A stretch of 47,979 nucleotides of DNA from contig CAMDEA010000048.1 in NCBI GenBank assembly GCA_945893045.1, positions 1-47,979 on the forward strand. Reading direction: 5' to 3'. The stretch is from Planctomyces sp. SH-PL62 (GTDB lineage Bacteria; Planctomycetota; Planctomycetia; Planctomycetales; Planctomycetaceae). Of the stretch, positions 39,536 through 47,892 are shown piece by piece; position 1 is the first letter of the stretch, and the number at the start of each line of letters is the position of its first letter. A program made the translations under genes and the position numbers. The notes beneath the pieces were generated by a model that did no database searches, had not been told where the DNA came from, and was given only the letters and a program-made list of their open reading frames with translations.

Positions 39536-40195
39536 TTGAGTCGCTCGCTGGAATTGAGATCAACGTCTCGCTTCGTCACGGAAGAGGTGGCGAATCAATG
39601 GACTCACGGAATCGGCTTCTTGCTGACTCTGCCGGCCGGCTGGTGGCTGGTGCAGTCCACGCTGAGCAAGCACAACCAGTGGCTGACGGCAGGATGTGCG
39701 GTTTACGCGGTGACGCTGTCGTTGCTGTATGCCGCCTCGACACTCTCGCACAGCGTGCATCGTGGCATCTGGCGGCACCGCTTTCGGACTTTCGATCAGG
39801 TCTGCATCTTTCTGCTGAGCGCCGGCAGTTACACGCCGTTCGGAGTCGCGTTTCTCCGAGACGGCTGGTGGGGCGTGCTGCTGGCTGTCATGTGGGTGCT
39901 GGCGGGCATCGGGATTGTGCTGAAGCTGTTCTTCACCAAGCTGCACAACGTCTCCACGTCGTTCTATCTGCTGGTGGGCTGGGTACCGATTTTGGCGGCT
40001 CCGCATTACTACCGCTGCGTCGGTGGCGAGGGGGTCGCTTGGATCGTGATTTGTGCGACGGCGTACTCGTCGGGCACCTGGTTCCTGATCAATGACCAGC
40101 GACGGTTTCACCACACAATCTGGCATCTCTGCGTGATGCTCGGCAGCGCTTGTCATTACTTCCTGGTGCTGAACTACATCGTGCCGCGGGCCTGA
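39536..40195 (+). CDS. trhA: Hemolysin III / TrhA (PAQR) family membrane protein
   Basis: The start chosen is TTG 39536, six bases after AGGAG (219 residues); an in-frame TTG at 39503 is less likely. Seven membrane helices. Family motifs: VTEEVANQWTHGIGFLLTLP near the N-terminus, LYAASTLSHSVHRG...RTFDQVCIFLLSAGSYTPFG and the C-terminal HHTIWHLCVMLGSACHYF, with the His/Asp ligands of the predicted metal site. The family is linked to membrane lipid homeostasis in bacteria; the haemolytic name is historical. It diverges from the kinase gene and ends two bases before the convergent M50 gene stop. Confidence 0.92.
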   Translation: MSRSLELRSTSRFVTEEVANQWTHGIGFLLTLPAGWWLVQSTLSKHNQWLTAGCAVYAVTLSLLYAASTLSHSVHRGIWRHRFRTFDQVCIFLLSAGSYTPFGVAFLRDGWWGVLLAVMWVLAGIGIVLKLFFTKLHNVSTSFYLLVGWVPILAAPHYYRCVGGEGVAWIVICATAYSSGTWFLINDQRRFHHTIWHLCVMLGSACHYFLVLNYIVPRA

Positions 40196-40197
40196 AG

Positions 40198-40905
40198 TCA
40201 CCAGCGCTGATAGCCTGACGGTCGCAGCGATTGATAGTTCAAGAACGCCAGGTAGCCGAAGAAGAACACAAAGAACTTCGGATCGTTCCAGAAAATCAGC
40301 GTGACGGTTCCTGGCGAGAGCAGCGACCAGGCCGCCATCGAAACCGCGACGGCGATCGACAGCTTCGTGGTGATCTCGTCTTGGCGATACGGTTGCCGGA
40401 AGCCGATTACCTGACGTGCGATCTGACCTCCATCCAGCGGCCAGACGGGGACGAGATTCATCAGGCTCCAGGACCAATTCATGAAGATCAAGTTCTGGAG
40501 CGCGTGTCTGGGATACGGCGATAACTCCAGCGATCGAAAGGACTCGGTCCTCGTCCAGAACCACAATGCTCCGAACAGCAACAGCCCCGCGCCCGGCCCG
40601 GCCGCCGCGACCGCGATGTTGCCCCAGCGTGAATGCTGCCCCGTCGTCGCGTAGCCGCCGAAGAACTCCAGCACGATTTCGGGATGCCGATTCCCCAGCC
40701 GCCGCGTCATCCACGCATGACCCAGTTCGTGCAGCAAGATCGACACGAACACGCACAGCATTCCGATCAGTGTGAAGTCCAGATGCTGGTCGTACCACGA
40801 GATCCAGGCCGCCGTCAGCCAGAAGACCGGGTGGACTCGCACGGGAACGCGCGTGAACGAGAACCGCAGGTCATATTGAGTCGGAGGAAACTGCTGGCCA
40901 AACAT
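40198..40905 (-). CDS. M50-family membrane metalloprotease (site-2 protease-like)
   Basis: The start chosen is ATG 40905, seven bases after GGGAG (235 residues). The active-site H59-E60-x2-H63 is in VSILLHELGHAWMTRRLG, and the second metal motif is NLVPVWPLDGGQIARQ, with Asp as third ligand. The N-terminal RVPVRVHPVFWLTAAW is typical of the short S2P group, with about six helices. It cleaves a membrane substrate in regulated proteolysis; the substrate is unknown. No CBS or PDZ domain is present. Confidence 0.9.
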   Translation of the reverse strand: MFGQQFPPTQYDLRFSFTRVPVRVHPVFWLTAAWISWYDQHLDFTLIGMLCVFVSILLHELGHAWMTRRLGNRHPEIVLEFFGGYATTGQHSRWGNIAVAAAGPGAGLLLFGALWFWTRTESFRSLELSPYPRHALQNLIFMNWSWSLMNLVPVWPLDGGQIARQVIGFRQPYRQDEITTKLSIAVAVSMAAWSLLSPGTVTLIFWNDPKFFVFFFGYLAFLNYQSLRPSGYQRW

Positions 40906-41248
40906 CAAAGGCTCCCGGTTGATTCGTTTCAGTTTGGACTGTAGCCAGGCATTTCAACGAGGCAAAGCTGTTGCCGAGACTGATTGAGGACCACCGACTC
41001 ATGTCCAGCGCAGACTCACCCTCAAACCAGCGCTCCCCACTGAGCTTGCCTCAGTGGTTCATGGGTTTCTGCGCTACTCACGCGTGCAATGGGAGTGAGG
41101 CTCAGGTAGCGCAAAAGCCCGCAAGCCACTGAGGCAAGCTCAGTGGGGCCACTCGCACGCTTGATTGTTTCACGTTACCGGCACCAATAAACTCTGGCCG
41201 CAGAAACGAAAAACTCAAGTTGTTTCACCCTCTTCGATGGACAAGACA
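40906..41248. other. Gap holding a family E repeat and dapL leader
   Basis: 343 bases without a gene. Apart from the family E element (41035-41148) I see only leader sequence. TTGATT (41161) followed 18 bases later by CAATAA is a weak promoter-like pair upstream of dapL, not enough to call. Confidence 0.5.
41035..41148. repeat. Three-stem inverted repeat, family E (copy 3)
   Basis: The arms 41035-41077 and 41106-41148 have the CCACTGAG...CTCAGTGG side hairpins as in copy 2. The central stem is changed on one side (GGGTTTCTGCGCTAC versus GTAGCGCAAAAGCCC), keeping most pairs. It lies in the dapL leader. Confidence 0.85.
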
Positions 41249-42481
41249 ATGGCTCGGATTAACGACAACTATTTGAAGCTGAAAGCAGGATATCTCTTCC
41301 CGGAAATCGGCCGCCGCGTCGCGAAGTTCGCGACCGAGAACCCGTCGGCCAGCATCATTCGACTGGGGATCGGCGACGTCACCGAACCGCTGATTCCGGC
41401 CGTCGTCGAAGCGTTTCATCGCGCGGTCGATGAGATGGCTCAACGCAACACATTCAAAGGTTACGGCCCAGAGCAGGGCTACGACTTCCTGCGAAACGCG
41501 ATCGCGCAGAATGATTATCAGGCTCGCGGTGCGGACATCGCAGCCGACGAGATATTCGTCTCGGACGGATCGAAGTGCGACACGGGAAACATCCTCGACA
41601 TCTTCGGTGACGACAACGTCATCGCCATGACCGACCCGGTCTATCCGGTCTACGTCGATACGAATGTCATGGCGGGACACACCGGCGCGGCGGATGAATC
41701 GGGACGTTATGGCGGACTGGTTTACATCCCGATGACAGCGGCCAACGGCTTCACCCCCGCGCTTCCCGATCGCAAAGTGGATTTGATTTACCTCTGCTTC
41801 CCGAACAATCCAACCGGAACCGTCATCAGCAAAGAGGCGTTGGCGAAGTGGGTGCAGTACGCGAAGACAAACGACGCGATCATCTTCTACGACGCGGCCT
41901 ACGAGTCCTACATCACCGACCCGACGGTACCGCACTCGATCTTCGAGATCCCCGGCGCGAGAGACGTTGCCATCGAGTTCCGAAGCTTCAGCAAAACGGC
42001 CGGCTTCACCGGGACGCGCTGTGCATTCACGGTCGTCCCGAAAACGTTGAAGGGTAAAACCTCCTCCGGTCAGAGCGTAGATATCCACCCATTGTGGAAT
42101 CGCCGGCAGAGCACGAAGTTCAACGGCGTGTCGTATCCAGTGCAGAAAGCCGCCGCCGCGATTTATTCGGCTGAAGGCAAGCAGCAGATCCGCGACATGA
42201 TCGCGTTCTATCTGACGAACGCTCGATTGATCCGCGAGGGCTTGCAGCGTGCGAACATCGAAGTCCACGGCGGTGTGAATGCTCCGTATGTCTGGCTGAA
42301 GGCTCCTCGCAATTTGTCGAGCTGGGACTTCTTCGACTTGCTGTTGGCGAAGGGGCATCTGGTCGGAACGCCGGGCAGCGGCTTCGGTGCGGCGGGTGAG
42401 GGCTACTTCCGCCTGTCCGCGTTCAATAGCCGTGAGAAGGTCGAGGAGGCGGTCGCACGGTTCCAAAAAGTGGTGGGGTAA
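41249..42481 (+). CDS. dapL: LL-diaminopimelate aminotransferase
   Basis: The start chosen is ATG 41249 (410 residues, the family length); ATG 41237 would add MDKT. The opening [20 protein letters not shown] is diagnostic. Fold type I aminotransferase: the PLP Lys249 is in [12 protein letters not shown], substrate and PLP residues include [20 protein letters not shown] and [12 protein letters not shown]. It converts tetrahydrodipicolinate directly to LL-diaminopimelate in lysine and cell-wall precursor synthesis, bypassing the succinyl or acetyl routes. Planctomycetes, chlamydiae, plants and some anaerobes use this route. No other lysine genes are adjacent. Confidence 0.96.
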   Translation: MARINDNYLKLKAGYLFPEIGRRVAKFATENPSASIIRLGIGDVTEPLIPAVVEAFHRAVDEMAQRNTFKGYGPEQGYDFLRNAIAQNDYQARGADIAADEIFVSDGSKCDTGNILDIFGDDNVIAMTDPVYPVYVDTNVMAGHTGAADESGRYGGLVYIPMTAANGFTPALPDRKVDLIYLCFPNNPTGTVISKEALAKWVQYAKTNDAIIFYDAAYESYITDPTVPHSIFEIPGARDVAIEFRSFSKTAGFTGTRCAFTVVPKTLKGKTSSGQSVDIHPLWNRRQSTKFNGVSYPVQKAAAAIYSAEGKQQIRDMIAFYLTNARLIREGLQRANIEVHGGVNAPYVWLKAPRNLSSWDFFDLLLAKGHLVGTPGSGFGAAGEGYFRLSAFNSREKVEEAVARFQKVVG

Positions 42482-42520
42482 ACGCCACCAGCCCCGCTCG
42501 CCGAAATGTTGAGGTGCCGT

Positions 42521-42742
42521 ATGTGGTTCTACTACGTCTTCGGAGGCTACTTCGGCGGGCTGCTGGCGTTCTTGGTCTTGAGCGTCATCGTCCTGCTGAT
42601 TGTGTGCTGGTGCTGCGGTGTCAGCGTGGATTCGCTAGCGACGTGGGGTGAGGATTCCGCGACGCTGACATGTTTCCATTGCGGACAGCAGACTGCCGCA
42701 GGTGGCAAGACGTGCGACCATTGCGGCGGTGAATTGCAGTGA
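42521..42742 (+). CDS. Small membrane zinc-ribbon protein 1
   Basis: The start chosen is ATG 42521, six bases after GAGG; ATG 42506 is less well placed. The product is 73 residues: one N-terminal membrane helix (GGLLAFLVLSVIVLLIVCWCC), a short linker and a C-terminal zinc ribbon CFHCGQQTAAGGKTCDHCGG. It is the first of three tandem paralogues; it differs from the other two in its helix and in having CWCC in the membrane segment. The function is unknown; it could sense metal or bind protein at the membrane surface. Confidence 0.75.
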   Translation: MWFYYVFGGYFGGLLAFLVLSVIVLLIVCWCCGVSVDSLATWGEDSATLTCFHCGQQTAAGGKTCDHCGGELQ

Positions 42743-42755
42743 CTTGAGGCGAATC

Positions 42756-42956
42756 ATGGCGTTCAGTTTTGTCGGTTTGATTGTGGTCGCGGTGCTCAGC
42801 GTGACGCTGTTGTACGGTGCGGCGAAGGGCGTGTCGGTCATGCTGAGCTTGTTCAAATCCATGCAGTCCGGTCACGCGACGTTGGCGTGTCCTCATTGCG
42901 GCCAGCAAACGTCTCATGGCCGCGGTCGTTGCGACGTCTGCGGGCACGAGCTGTGA
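42756..42956 (+). CDS. Small membrane zinc-ribbon protein 2
   Basis: The start chosen is ATG 42756, six bases after GAGG. The product is 66 residues: membrane helix (GLIVVAVLSVTLLYGAAKGV), the shared block LFKSMQSGHATLACPHCGQQ, and zinc ribbon ending CDVCGHEL. It starts 13 bases after the stop of the first copy. It is close to copy 3 in the region after the helix. The function is unknown. Confidence 0.78.
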   Translation: MAFSFVGLIVVAVLSVTLLYGAAKGVSVMLSLFKSMQSGHATLACPHCGQQTSHGRGRCDVCGHEL

Positions 42957-43029
42957 ATCACTGATCGAATGTTGGCGTAGGCCATCCACCGTCACTGCGG
43001 CGGCGAGTTTCAATGACGCGAGGTTGATG

Positions 43030-43233
43030 ATGTTCGGTGTCGGTTTCGTCGAATTGATCCTGGTCGCGGTAGTCGGCCCGGCTTTGATTTTCGGGTTGGT
43101 CAAAGGAGTGTCCGCGATGATTGGCTTGTTCAAGTCTGTTCAATCCGGACATGCCACACTGACTTGTCCGCAATGCGGTCAACAAACATCCCACGCCAAT
43201 GGCCGATGCGATGCATGTGGTTCCGAACTTTGA
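43030..43233 (+). CDS. Small membrane zinc-ribbon protein 3
   Basis: The start chosen is ATG 43030, six bases after GAGG; ATG 43027 is too close to it. The product is 67 residues: membrane helix (ELILVAVVGPALIFGLVKGV), block LFKSVQSGHATLTCPQCGQQ and ribbon ending CDACGSEL. The block is nearly identical to copy 2, so the two arose by recent tandem duplication. The DtxR-type regulator starts 15 bases later, which suggests a shared transcript. Confidence 0.78.
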   Translation: MFGVGFVELILVAVVGPALIFGLVKGVSAMIGLFKSVQSGHATLTCPQCGQQTSHANGRCDACGSEL

Positions 43234-43248
43234 TTGGAAGTGATTTTC

Positions 43249-43920
43249 ATGCCGAGCCTCACTGTCGAGAACTACCTCAAAGCGATTTGGCAAATTGGAG
43301 CCAACACGGGATCGTCGTCGGTCTCGACCGGCAAACTTGCTCAGAGTTTGAAGGTCTCACCCGGCACCGTCACCAGCATGCAGAAGGCACTGGCCGAAGC
43401 GGGACTCGCCGAATACCGGCCGTATGAAGGTGTCAGTCTGACCGAAGCGGGCCGCACGCTGGCCCTGCGAATGCTGCGGCGACATCGGCTGATCGAATTG
43501 TTTCTCGTACAGACGCTCGGCCTGACGTGGGATCAAGTTCACGAAGAGGCCGAGAACATGGAGCACGCGGTCAGCGATTTTCTGATCGACCGCATCGACG
43601 ATTTCCTGGGCCATCCGCCGTGCGATCCACATGGCGATCCGATTCCAACCGCGAACGGCGACCTGCGCACCAGCGGCGAAGAAGGCCGACCGCTGAGCAC
43701 TGTGCCGGTTGGCTCACGCGTGCGATTGGTGCGGGTGCTGAATCAAGATGCCGGTTTCTTGCGCTACCTCACCGAGTCCGATTTTTCGTTGGGAGCGACG
43801 GCTCTCGTCGATCACGTCAACGAAGCGGCGGGACTCGTGTCGTTGCGTCGCGGCGATCGTCCCGTGGCGATGGGCCGCGCGGCGGCCGAGCAGTTGCTGG
43901 TCGTGATCGTGCCAAAGTAG
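43249..43920 (+). CDS. DtxR/MntR-family metal-dependent transcriptional regulator
   Basis: The start chosen is ATG 43249, nine bases after GGAAG (223 residues). The winged-helix domain (MPSLTVENYLKAIWQI...STGKLAQSLKVSPGTVTSMQKAL) is followed by a dimerisation domain with metal ligands in RMLRRHRLIELFL, VHEEAENMEHAVSD and HPPCDPHGDPIP (Cys and His). A C-terminal SH3-like FeoA domain follows (SRVRLVRVLNQDAG). Fe(II) or Mn(II) binding lets it repress uptake genes. The Cys in PPCDPHG favours an iron-type (DtxR/IdeR-like) rather than an Mn-only MntR site, but this is tentative. Its stop lies inside a repeat. Confidence 0.92.
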   Translation: MPSLTVENYLKAIWQIGANTGSSSVSTGKLAQSLKVSPGTVTSMQKALAEAGLAEYRPYEGVSLTEAGRTLALRMLRRHRLIELFLVQTLGLTWDQVHEEAENMEHAVSDFLIDRIDDFLGHPPCDPHGDPIPTANGDLRTSGEEGRPLSTVPVGSRVRLVRVLNQDAGFLRYLTESDFSLGATALVDHVNEAAGLVSLRRGDRPVAMGRAAAEQLLVVIVPK

Positions 43921-43970
43921 ACGAGTCACTCCGTGACTCGAACATTCCGGTCACGGAGTGACCGGTCTAC
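43917..43970. repeat. Two facing hairpins at the regulator 3' end
   Basis: GAGTCAC-TCC-GTGACTC (43923-43939) and CGGTCAC-GGA-GTGACCG (43949-43965) share the loop core but carry different stem bases, each paired within its own hairpin. Outer GTAGAC and GTCTAC close the element. The first arm covers the regulator stop codon. Confidence 0.82.
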
Positions 43971-43984
43971 TTGGAAACGACAAC

Positions 43985-45376
43985 TCACGACAACCCGGCA
44001 ATCGGCGTGTAGTCCGCGAACACGCGCGCCAGATCGAATGGCAGATTCCGTTGCAGCCGCACTTCGCCGACGTCCAGCAGCGTGTGCATGATCGTGCCGA
44101 TGAGATTGCGGATCGTGACCGGGTCCGAGTTCGGCTCGCCCGCGTCCTTCGTCGATTGCCCGATGACTCGGCCCATCGGCAGGCCGCCGCCGGAGAGCAG
44201 CAGTGGGCCAAGATTGCCCCAGTGATCTCGGCCACCGCGAGCGTTGATGCGCGGTGTGCGGCCGATCTCTCCGCAGCAGACCAGCAGAATCTTGTCGCTC
44301 AATCCGCGAGCTTCGACATCTTCGATGAAAGCCGACACGGCATGATCAAACGGCACGCCGCAGTATTTCATTCCCTCTTCGACGCCGGCGTTGTTCACGT
44401 CGGCGTGATTGTCCCACACAAAATTCGTGGTCACGGTGACGAACCGGCAACCCGCCTCGCACAATCGCCGCGACAGCAGCAGCAGCTTGCCGAGCGTCTG
44501 TGTGTGATCGGTGTAGAACTTGTGGTTGTTCAACTTCTTGTCGATGTCTTCCGGCCGGATCAGCGGGGCCGTGTCGTACCGAGCGACCGTCTTCGGATCT
44601 TCCTTACTAAGATCGAACGCATCGGAGATGCCGCGCAGGATCGTGTCGAGCGCCTGCTCGTGAAACTTGTCGAGCCCTTCCGCCTCGCCGCGCACATCGA
44701 CGGTACGACGGATGCGATCGAACTCCTGCCGCAGCTTGCGGCGGTCGTCGAGCCGCTCGCGCGACAGCGTCAGCTTCAAGCTTTGTTGGAATGGCCCATC
44801 GCTGCCCGGCATGAACGGGGCATACGCCGCACCGAGTGCTCCGGCATCGGTGAATCGACCGAAGCCGGTCTGCATCGGCTGAGCTTGAGGGTTGATCGCC
44901 TGCGGAAAGAGCGCCGCGTTGACCGGCATTCCCGTCTGTGGATTCACCGTCCCAGCCACGCGAGCGTACAACGAACCGAGATTCGCCTTGAGCGTGTCCG
45001 CCGAAACAATCGGCTTGATGTCGTGATTGGCGTTGCCCGGAGTAAACGATCGCACGACCGTCAGCTTCTCCGCCAACTGCGCGAGCTTGGAATACGTCGA
45101 TCCGAACGTAACTCCAGGCAGAGCGGTCTGCACTTCACCGTTGATACTGTGAATCCCGGACGGCGCGGTCATTTTTGGATCGAACGTCTCGATCTGCGAA
45201 GGCCCACCGTGCATGAAGAGAAACACGACCGACTTGTCGGTCGCGACCGATCTCCCGGCTGCCGAGGCCGTGGTCCTCAACCAATCGGCCAGGGTTAGCC
45301 CGCCCAGCGTCAGTCCGCCAATACGCAAGAAATCCCGGCGAGAACCGCTGGCCAACGGATCGAGAATGCTCAGCAT
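43985..45376 (-). CDS. DUF1501 exported protein (paralogue 4)
   Basis: A protein of 463 residues; ATG 45376 has AGGAGG seven bases upstream, the best ribosome site of the DUF1501 genes here. Tat signal: GSRRDFLRIGGLTLGGLTLADWL. Landmarks: FLFMHGGPSQIETFDPK, LAQLAEKLTVVRS, VCCGEIGRTPRIN, GRDHWGNLGPLLLSGGG. The GEIGRTP segment differs from the GEFGRTP of the other three. It has no cytochrome/DUF1553 partner beside it; its neighbours are the small antitoxin-like gene and the beta-propeller gene, all on the minus strand. The substrate is unknown. Confidence 0.92.
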   Translation of the reverse strand: MLSILDPLASGSRRDFLRIGGLTLGGLTLADWLRTTASAAGRSVATDKSVVFLFMHGGPSQIETFDPKMTAPSGIHSINGEVQTALPGVTFGSTYSKLAQLAEKLTVVRSFTPGNANHDIKPIVSADTLKANLGSLYARVAGTVNPQTGMPVNAALFPQAINPQAQPMQTGFGRFTDAGALGAAYAPFMPGSDGPFQQSLKLTLSRERLDDRRKLRQEFDRIRRTVDVRGEAEGLDKFHEQALDTILRGISDAFDLSKEDPKTVARYDTAPLIRPEDIDKKLNNHKFYTDHTQTLGKLLLLSRRLCEAGCRFVTVTTNFVWDNHADVNNAGVEEGMKYCGVPFDHAVSAFIEDVEARGLSDKILLVCCGEIGRTPRINARGGRDHWGNLGPLLLSGGGLPMGRVIGQSTKDAGEPNSDPVTIRNLIGTIMHTLLDVGEVRLQRNLPFDLARVFADYTPIAGLS

Positions 45377-45391
45377 GAATCAACCTCCTCG

Positions 45392-45445
45392 TGGGGCAGG
45401 TTTTCAACCTGCCAGCACGGCCGGGCAGGTTGAAAACCTGCCCCA
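45392..45445. repeat. Family A inverted repeat, intergenic
   Basis: The arms 45392-45413 and 45424-45445 are exact 22-bp reverse complements around GGCAGGTTTTCAACCTGCC. It is in the leader of the DUF1501 gene, just upstream of its ribosome site. Confidence 0.9.
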
Positions 45446-45546
45446 TGAACGACATCAAATCGGAATGACCTTATCCGTATCGGCCGCTGTGTCCAAGCGA
45501 AGTTCGATTTTTTACCACGCCATCAGGAAACTCGACCATCAACACT

Positions 45547-45792
45547 TCAGCCCTGCGAACGTTCATGCGGCCGCCCTCGATCGTCGGGAAGTGTCCAGTC
45601 TTCGTCGTCGAGCAACTCCGCCATCAACGGCAGAAACTCGTCCGGATGACATGCGCCAAGATCGCCTTGCTCAGCGATCTGTTCCAGCTTGTCGCTCCGA
45701 ACCAACAAGCACTCCACTCGCGATTCCGGAATGACGTATCGCACTAACCGGCCACTCTCAACGGCGACTCGTTCTTCGGCGGAAAGTTGCAT
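45547..45792 (-). CDS. Small antitoxin-like protein
   Basis: A protein of 81 residues; ATG 45792 has AGGAGG seven bases before it, so it is well supported as a gene. The sequence (MQLSAEERVAVESGRLVRYV, ECLLVRSDKLEQIAEQ) resembles short acidic planctomycete proteins sometimes annotated as antitoxins; the C-terminal half is acidic (ELLDDEDWTLPDDRG). No toxin gene follows: the next gene downstream is DUF1501. It may be an orphan antitoxin or an unrelated regulator. The assignment is weak. Confidence 0.6.
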   Translation of the reverse strand: MQLSAEERVAVESGRLVRYVIPESRVECLLVRSDKLEQIAEQGDLGACHPDEFLPLMAELLDDEDWTLPDDRGRPHERSQG

Positions 45793-45856
45793 GGTCTGCC
45801 TCCTGGGTTGTTCGCGTTTCCGAACACCAAAATTCCTTCGGAATGTGGCAACAATC

Positions 45857-47095
45857 TCACTCCGGTAACAGCGGCACGCAAACCAACTCGGTATCGCTGC
45901 GAGCGTACACGCGCGAGCCGGCGAAGGCGGGGTGTGCCCACGTGAAGCCGATGATGTTGCTGCGAGATTGCTCGTGATAGCCGGTCGCGTTCAGCCGCGC
46001 GAGGATCAGGTCGCCTTCGCTGTTGAGGATGATCGCGCGGTCGGCGTCACCCAGCCACACGAGGCTCGCGTGTGGGTTGCGACCGCGCGGGGTCATTTGG
46101 TTGTCGTCATCCCAGAGCTTCGTTGACGTCTTCAACTCAAAGCAGGTCAGGCCGTATTGCTTGTCGAGCAGATAGACGTGGCCGTCGCGATACAACGGCT
46201 GTGACATCAGGCCGCGCAGGAATTTGTTTTCTTCCCAAGCCAGCTCGGCTTGTTCCGGCTGTGCTCCGAGACGAATTGCTTTCGAGCCGTTCCAATAACC
46301 GCAGACGAGAACGAAACCTTCTTGAAAGATCGGCTGGGCAATCGCGACGCCATAGGTGATCTCATACGGCACTTGCCAGAACGGTTTGCCAGTCACGGGG
46401 TCGAGTCCGCGAATGTGCGACGGAGTCCAGCAGATCAACTGCCGCCGCTCGTTGTGCGTGACGATCATGGGCGTCGCATAGCCCGCGGCGTCCGAATGGC
46501 TTTGCCAAACAATCTTGCCCGTGTGTCGACTCAAAGCGGCGATGCTGTGGCCGTCCTTGCCGCCGGGTTGCACGATGACGTTGTCGCCGTCGATGAGCGC
46601 GGAGCCGGCGAAGCCCCACTCCTGCAATTTGCCGCCCAGATCACTGACGTAATTCGCCGACCAAAGTTTCTTGCCGGTCTTGGCATCGAGACAACGGCAC
46701 TCGCCAAGTGTTCCGACCGTGAAAAGTTTGCCGTCATGCCAAGTCGGAGCGGCTCGCGGGCCGTTGCCGTAGTCGAGCTTGCCATACGCGACCGGATACT
46801 CGTGCTTCCAAATCTGTTGGCCGGAGTCGGCATCGAAGCAGAGGACTCGTTCGGTTTCCGGCTCCTTCTGGTGATCCATCACGAAGACTTGCTGACCGAC
46901 CACTGTCACGCCTGAGTATCCGCCACCGATTGGCACTTTCCACTTCGGCTTCAAGCCGCCCTCCGGCCATTTTTCGGGGAGCTTGGGGCCGTGCCATGTG
47001 CCGTCGCCGCGTGGGCCACGCCAGCGCGGCCAGTCTTCCGCGGTCGATGTGCCGGCAAGAGCAACGACGATGATGGCGGTGATCCAGCGGTGCAT
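45857..47095 (-). CDS. PQQ-like beta-propeller (quinoprotein) secreted protein
   Basis: The start chosen is ATG 47095, with TTGGAG upstream (412 residues); the frame open further upstream is a shadow of the Nramp segment. Signal peptide: MHRWITAIIVVALAGTSTA, then DWPRWRGPRGDGTW, the usual opening of planctomycete WD40/PQQ propellers. Several blades end with the GxxYCLDAKTGKKLW-type pattern (RCLDAKTGKKLWSANYV; LSRHTGKIVWQSHSD; TCFELKTSTKLWDDDN). Blade sheets form a funnel as in BamB or alcohol dehydrogenases, but the catalytic residues for PQQ are not evident, so a binding or structural role is as likely. Periplasmic. Confidence 0.9.
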   Translation of the reverse strand: MHRWITAIIVVALAGTSTAEDWPRWRGPRGDGTWHGPKLPEKWPEGGLKPKWKVPIGGGYSGVTVVGQQVFVMDHQKEPETERVLCFDADSGQQIWKHEYPVAYGKLDYGNGPRAAPTWHDGKLFTVGTLGECRCLDAKTGKKLWSANYVSDLGGKLQEWGFAGSALIDGDNVIVQPGGKDGHSIAALSRHTGKIVWQSHSDAAGYATPMIVTHNERRQLICWTPSHIRGLDPVTGKPFWQVPYEITYGVAIAQPIFQEGFVLVCGYWNGSKAIRLGAQPEQAELAWEENKFLRGLMSQPLYRDGHVYLLDKQYGLTCFELKTSTKLWDDDNQMTPRGRNPHASLVWLGDADRAIILNSEGDLILARLNATGYHEQSRSNIIGFTWAHPAFAGSRVYARSDTELVCVPLLPE

Positions 47096-47111
47096 GGGAA
47101 ACTCCAAACCG

Positions 47112-47118
47112 GAATGTT
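47112..47118. other. Abrupt junction: probable assembly chimera
   Basis: On the left, the propeller gene and its SD are intact. On the right, the Nramp reading frame stops making family sense after AGAVN and runs into the reverse of the propeller leader. Base composition shifts to markedly higher GC on the right side. Confidence 0.6.
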
Positions 47119-47892
47119 GACCGCGCCGGCGATCAGCATCGCCAGCGCCACGTCCACGCGCGTGAGGCGGATCAAGTGGCGGACATCGTCGGGTGACGTG
47201 GCATGGGTCCGTTTGCTGGTCAGGGCGGAGTGCAGGTAGACGACATGGGGCATGACCGTCGCGCCCAGGATGCCCACCGCCACCAGCACCGAATCCGTCC
47301 CATCGAAGCGCGGGACCAGGCCCGCCAGGAGATCCGCCGGCACGATCCGGACCAGGGCCAGGCTGACCCCGAAGCCGCCGACGATCACGAAGAGGAACGC
47401 GGCAATCGCGATCTCGAACGGGCGGAAGCCGCGCCGCTGGAGCCCGAGCAGGGCGATCGCCAGCACCGCGGTCACCAGCCCGCCGACGAGCGGCGGCCAG
47501 CCGAAGATCAGGCTGAACGCGATCGACGCCCCGATGAACTCGGCGAGGTCCGTGGCGATGGCCACCACCTCGGCCTGCGCCCAGAGCAGCCACCGGACGG
47601 GCGTGGGATAGCGGTCGGCGCACAGCTCCGGGAGGCTTTGTCCGGTGACCAGGCCCGCCTTGCTGGACAGGTACTGGACCACGACCGCCATCAGGTTGGC
47701 GACCAGGATCACCCAGAGGAGCAGGTAGCCGAAGCGCGCGCCGCCAGAGATGTTGGTCGCGAAGTTGCCTGGGTCCACATAGGCGATCGCCGCCACGAAG
47801 GCGGGGCCAAGCAGCCGCAGGGAGCCGCGGATGGGGCCGCGGGCACGGACGTTGGCGACGGTCTCGCGCTCGCGAAGAACCTCGTCGATCAC
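47116..47892 (-). CDS. Nramp divalent metal transporter, C-terminal part missing
   Basis: Only the first ~259 residues are present. GTG 47892 is chosen (GAGGGG eight bases upstream); GTG 47901 is an alternative. Helix 1 has the metal-binding DPGN motif (AYVDPGNFATN) and helix 6 has MPHVVYLHSALTSKR (family MPHxLYLHS). Nramp proteins import Mn(II) or Fe(II) with protons and are ~410-430 residues; this one ends after LAMLIAGAVN, about 150 residues short. Codon use is GC-richer than in the rest of the window. It may come from another organism joined in assembly. The remaining 47893-47979 show no gene. Confidence 0.82.

Noticed and set aside
43958..45298. A 446-residue plus-strand open frame
   Set aside because: Antisense to the fourth DUF1501 gene and no recognisable domain.
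45857..47623. A 588-residue open frame joining the propeller protein to upstream sequence
   Set aside because: The upstream part is another frame of the Nramp gene and has no family character; signal peptide and ribosome site fix the start at 47095.
43249..47892. Functional link between the DtxR-type regulator and the Nramp gene
   Set aside because: Attractive in principle, but the Nramp segment is probably from a different molecule and is truncated.
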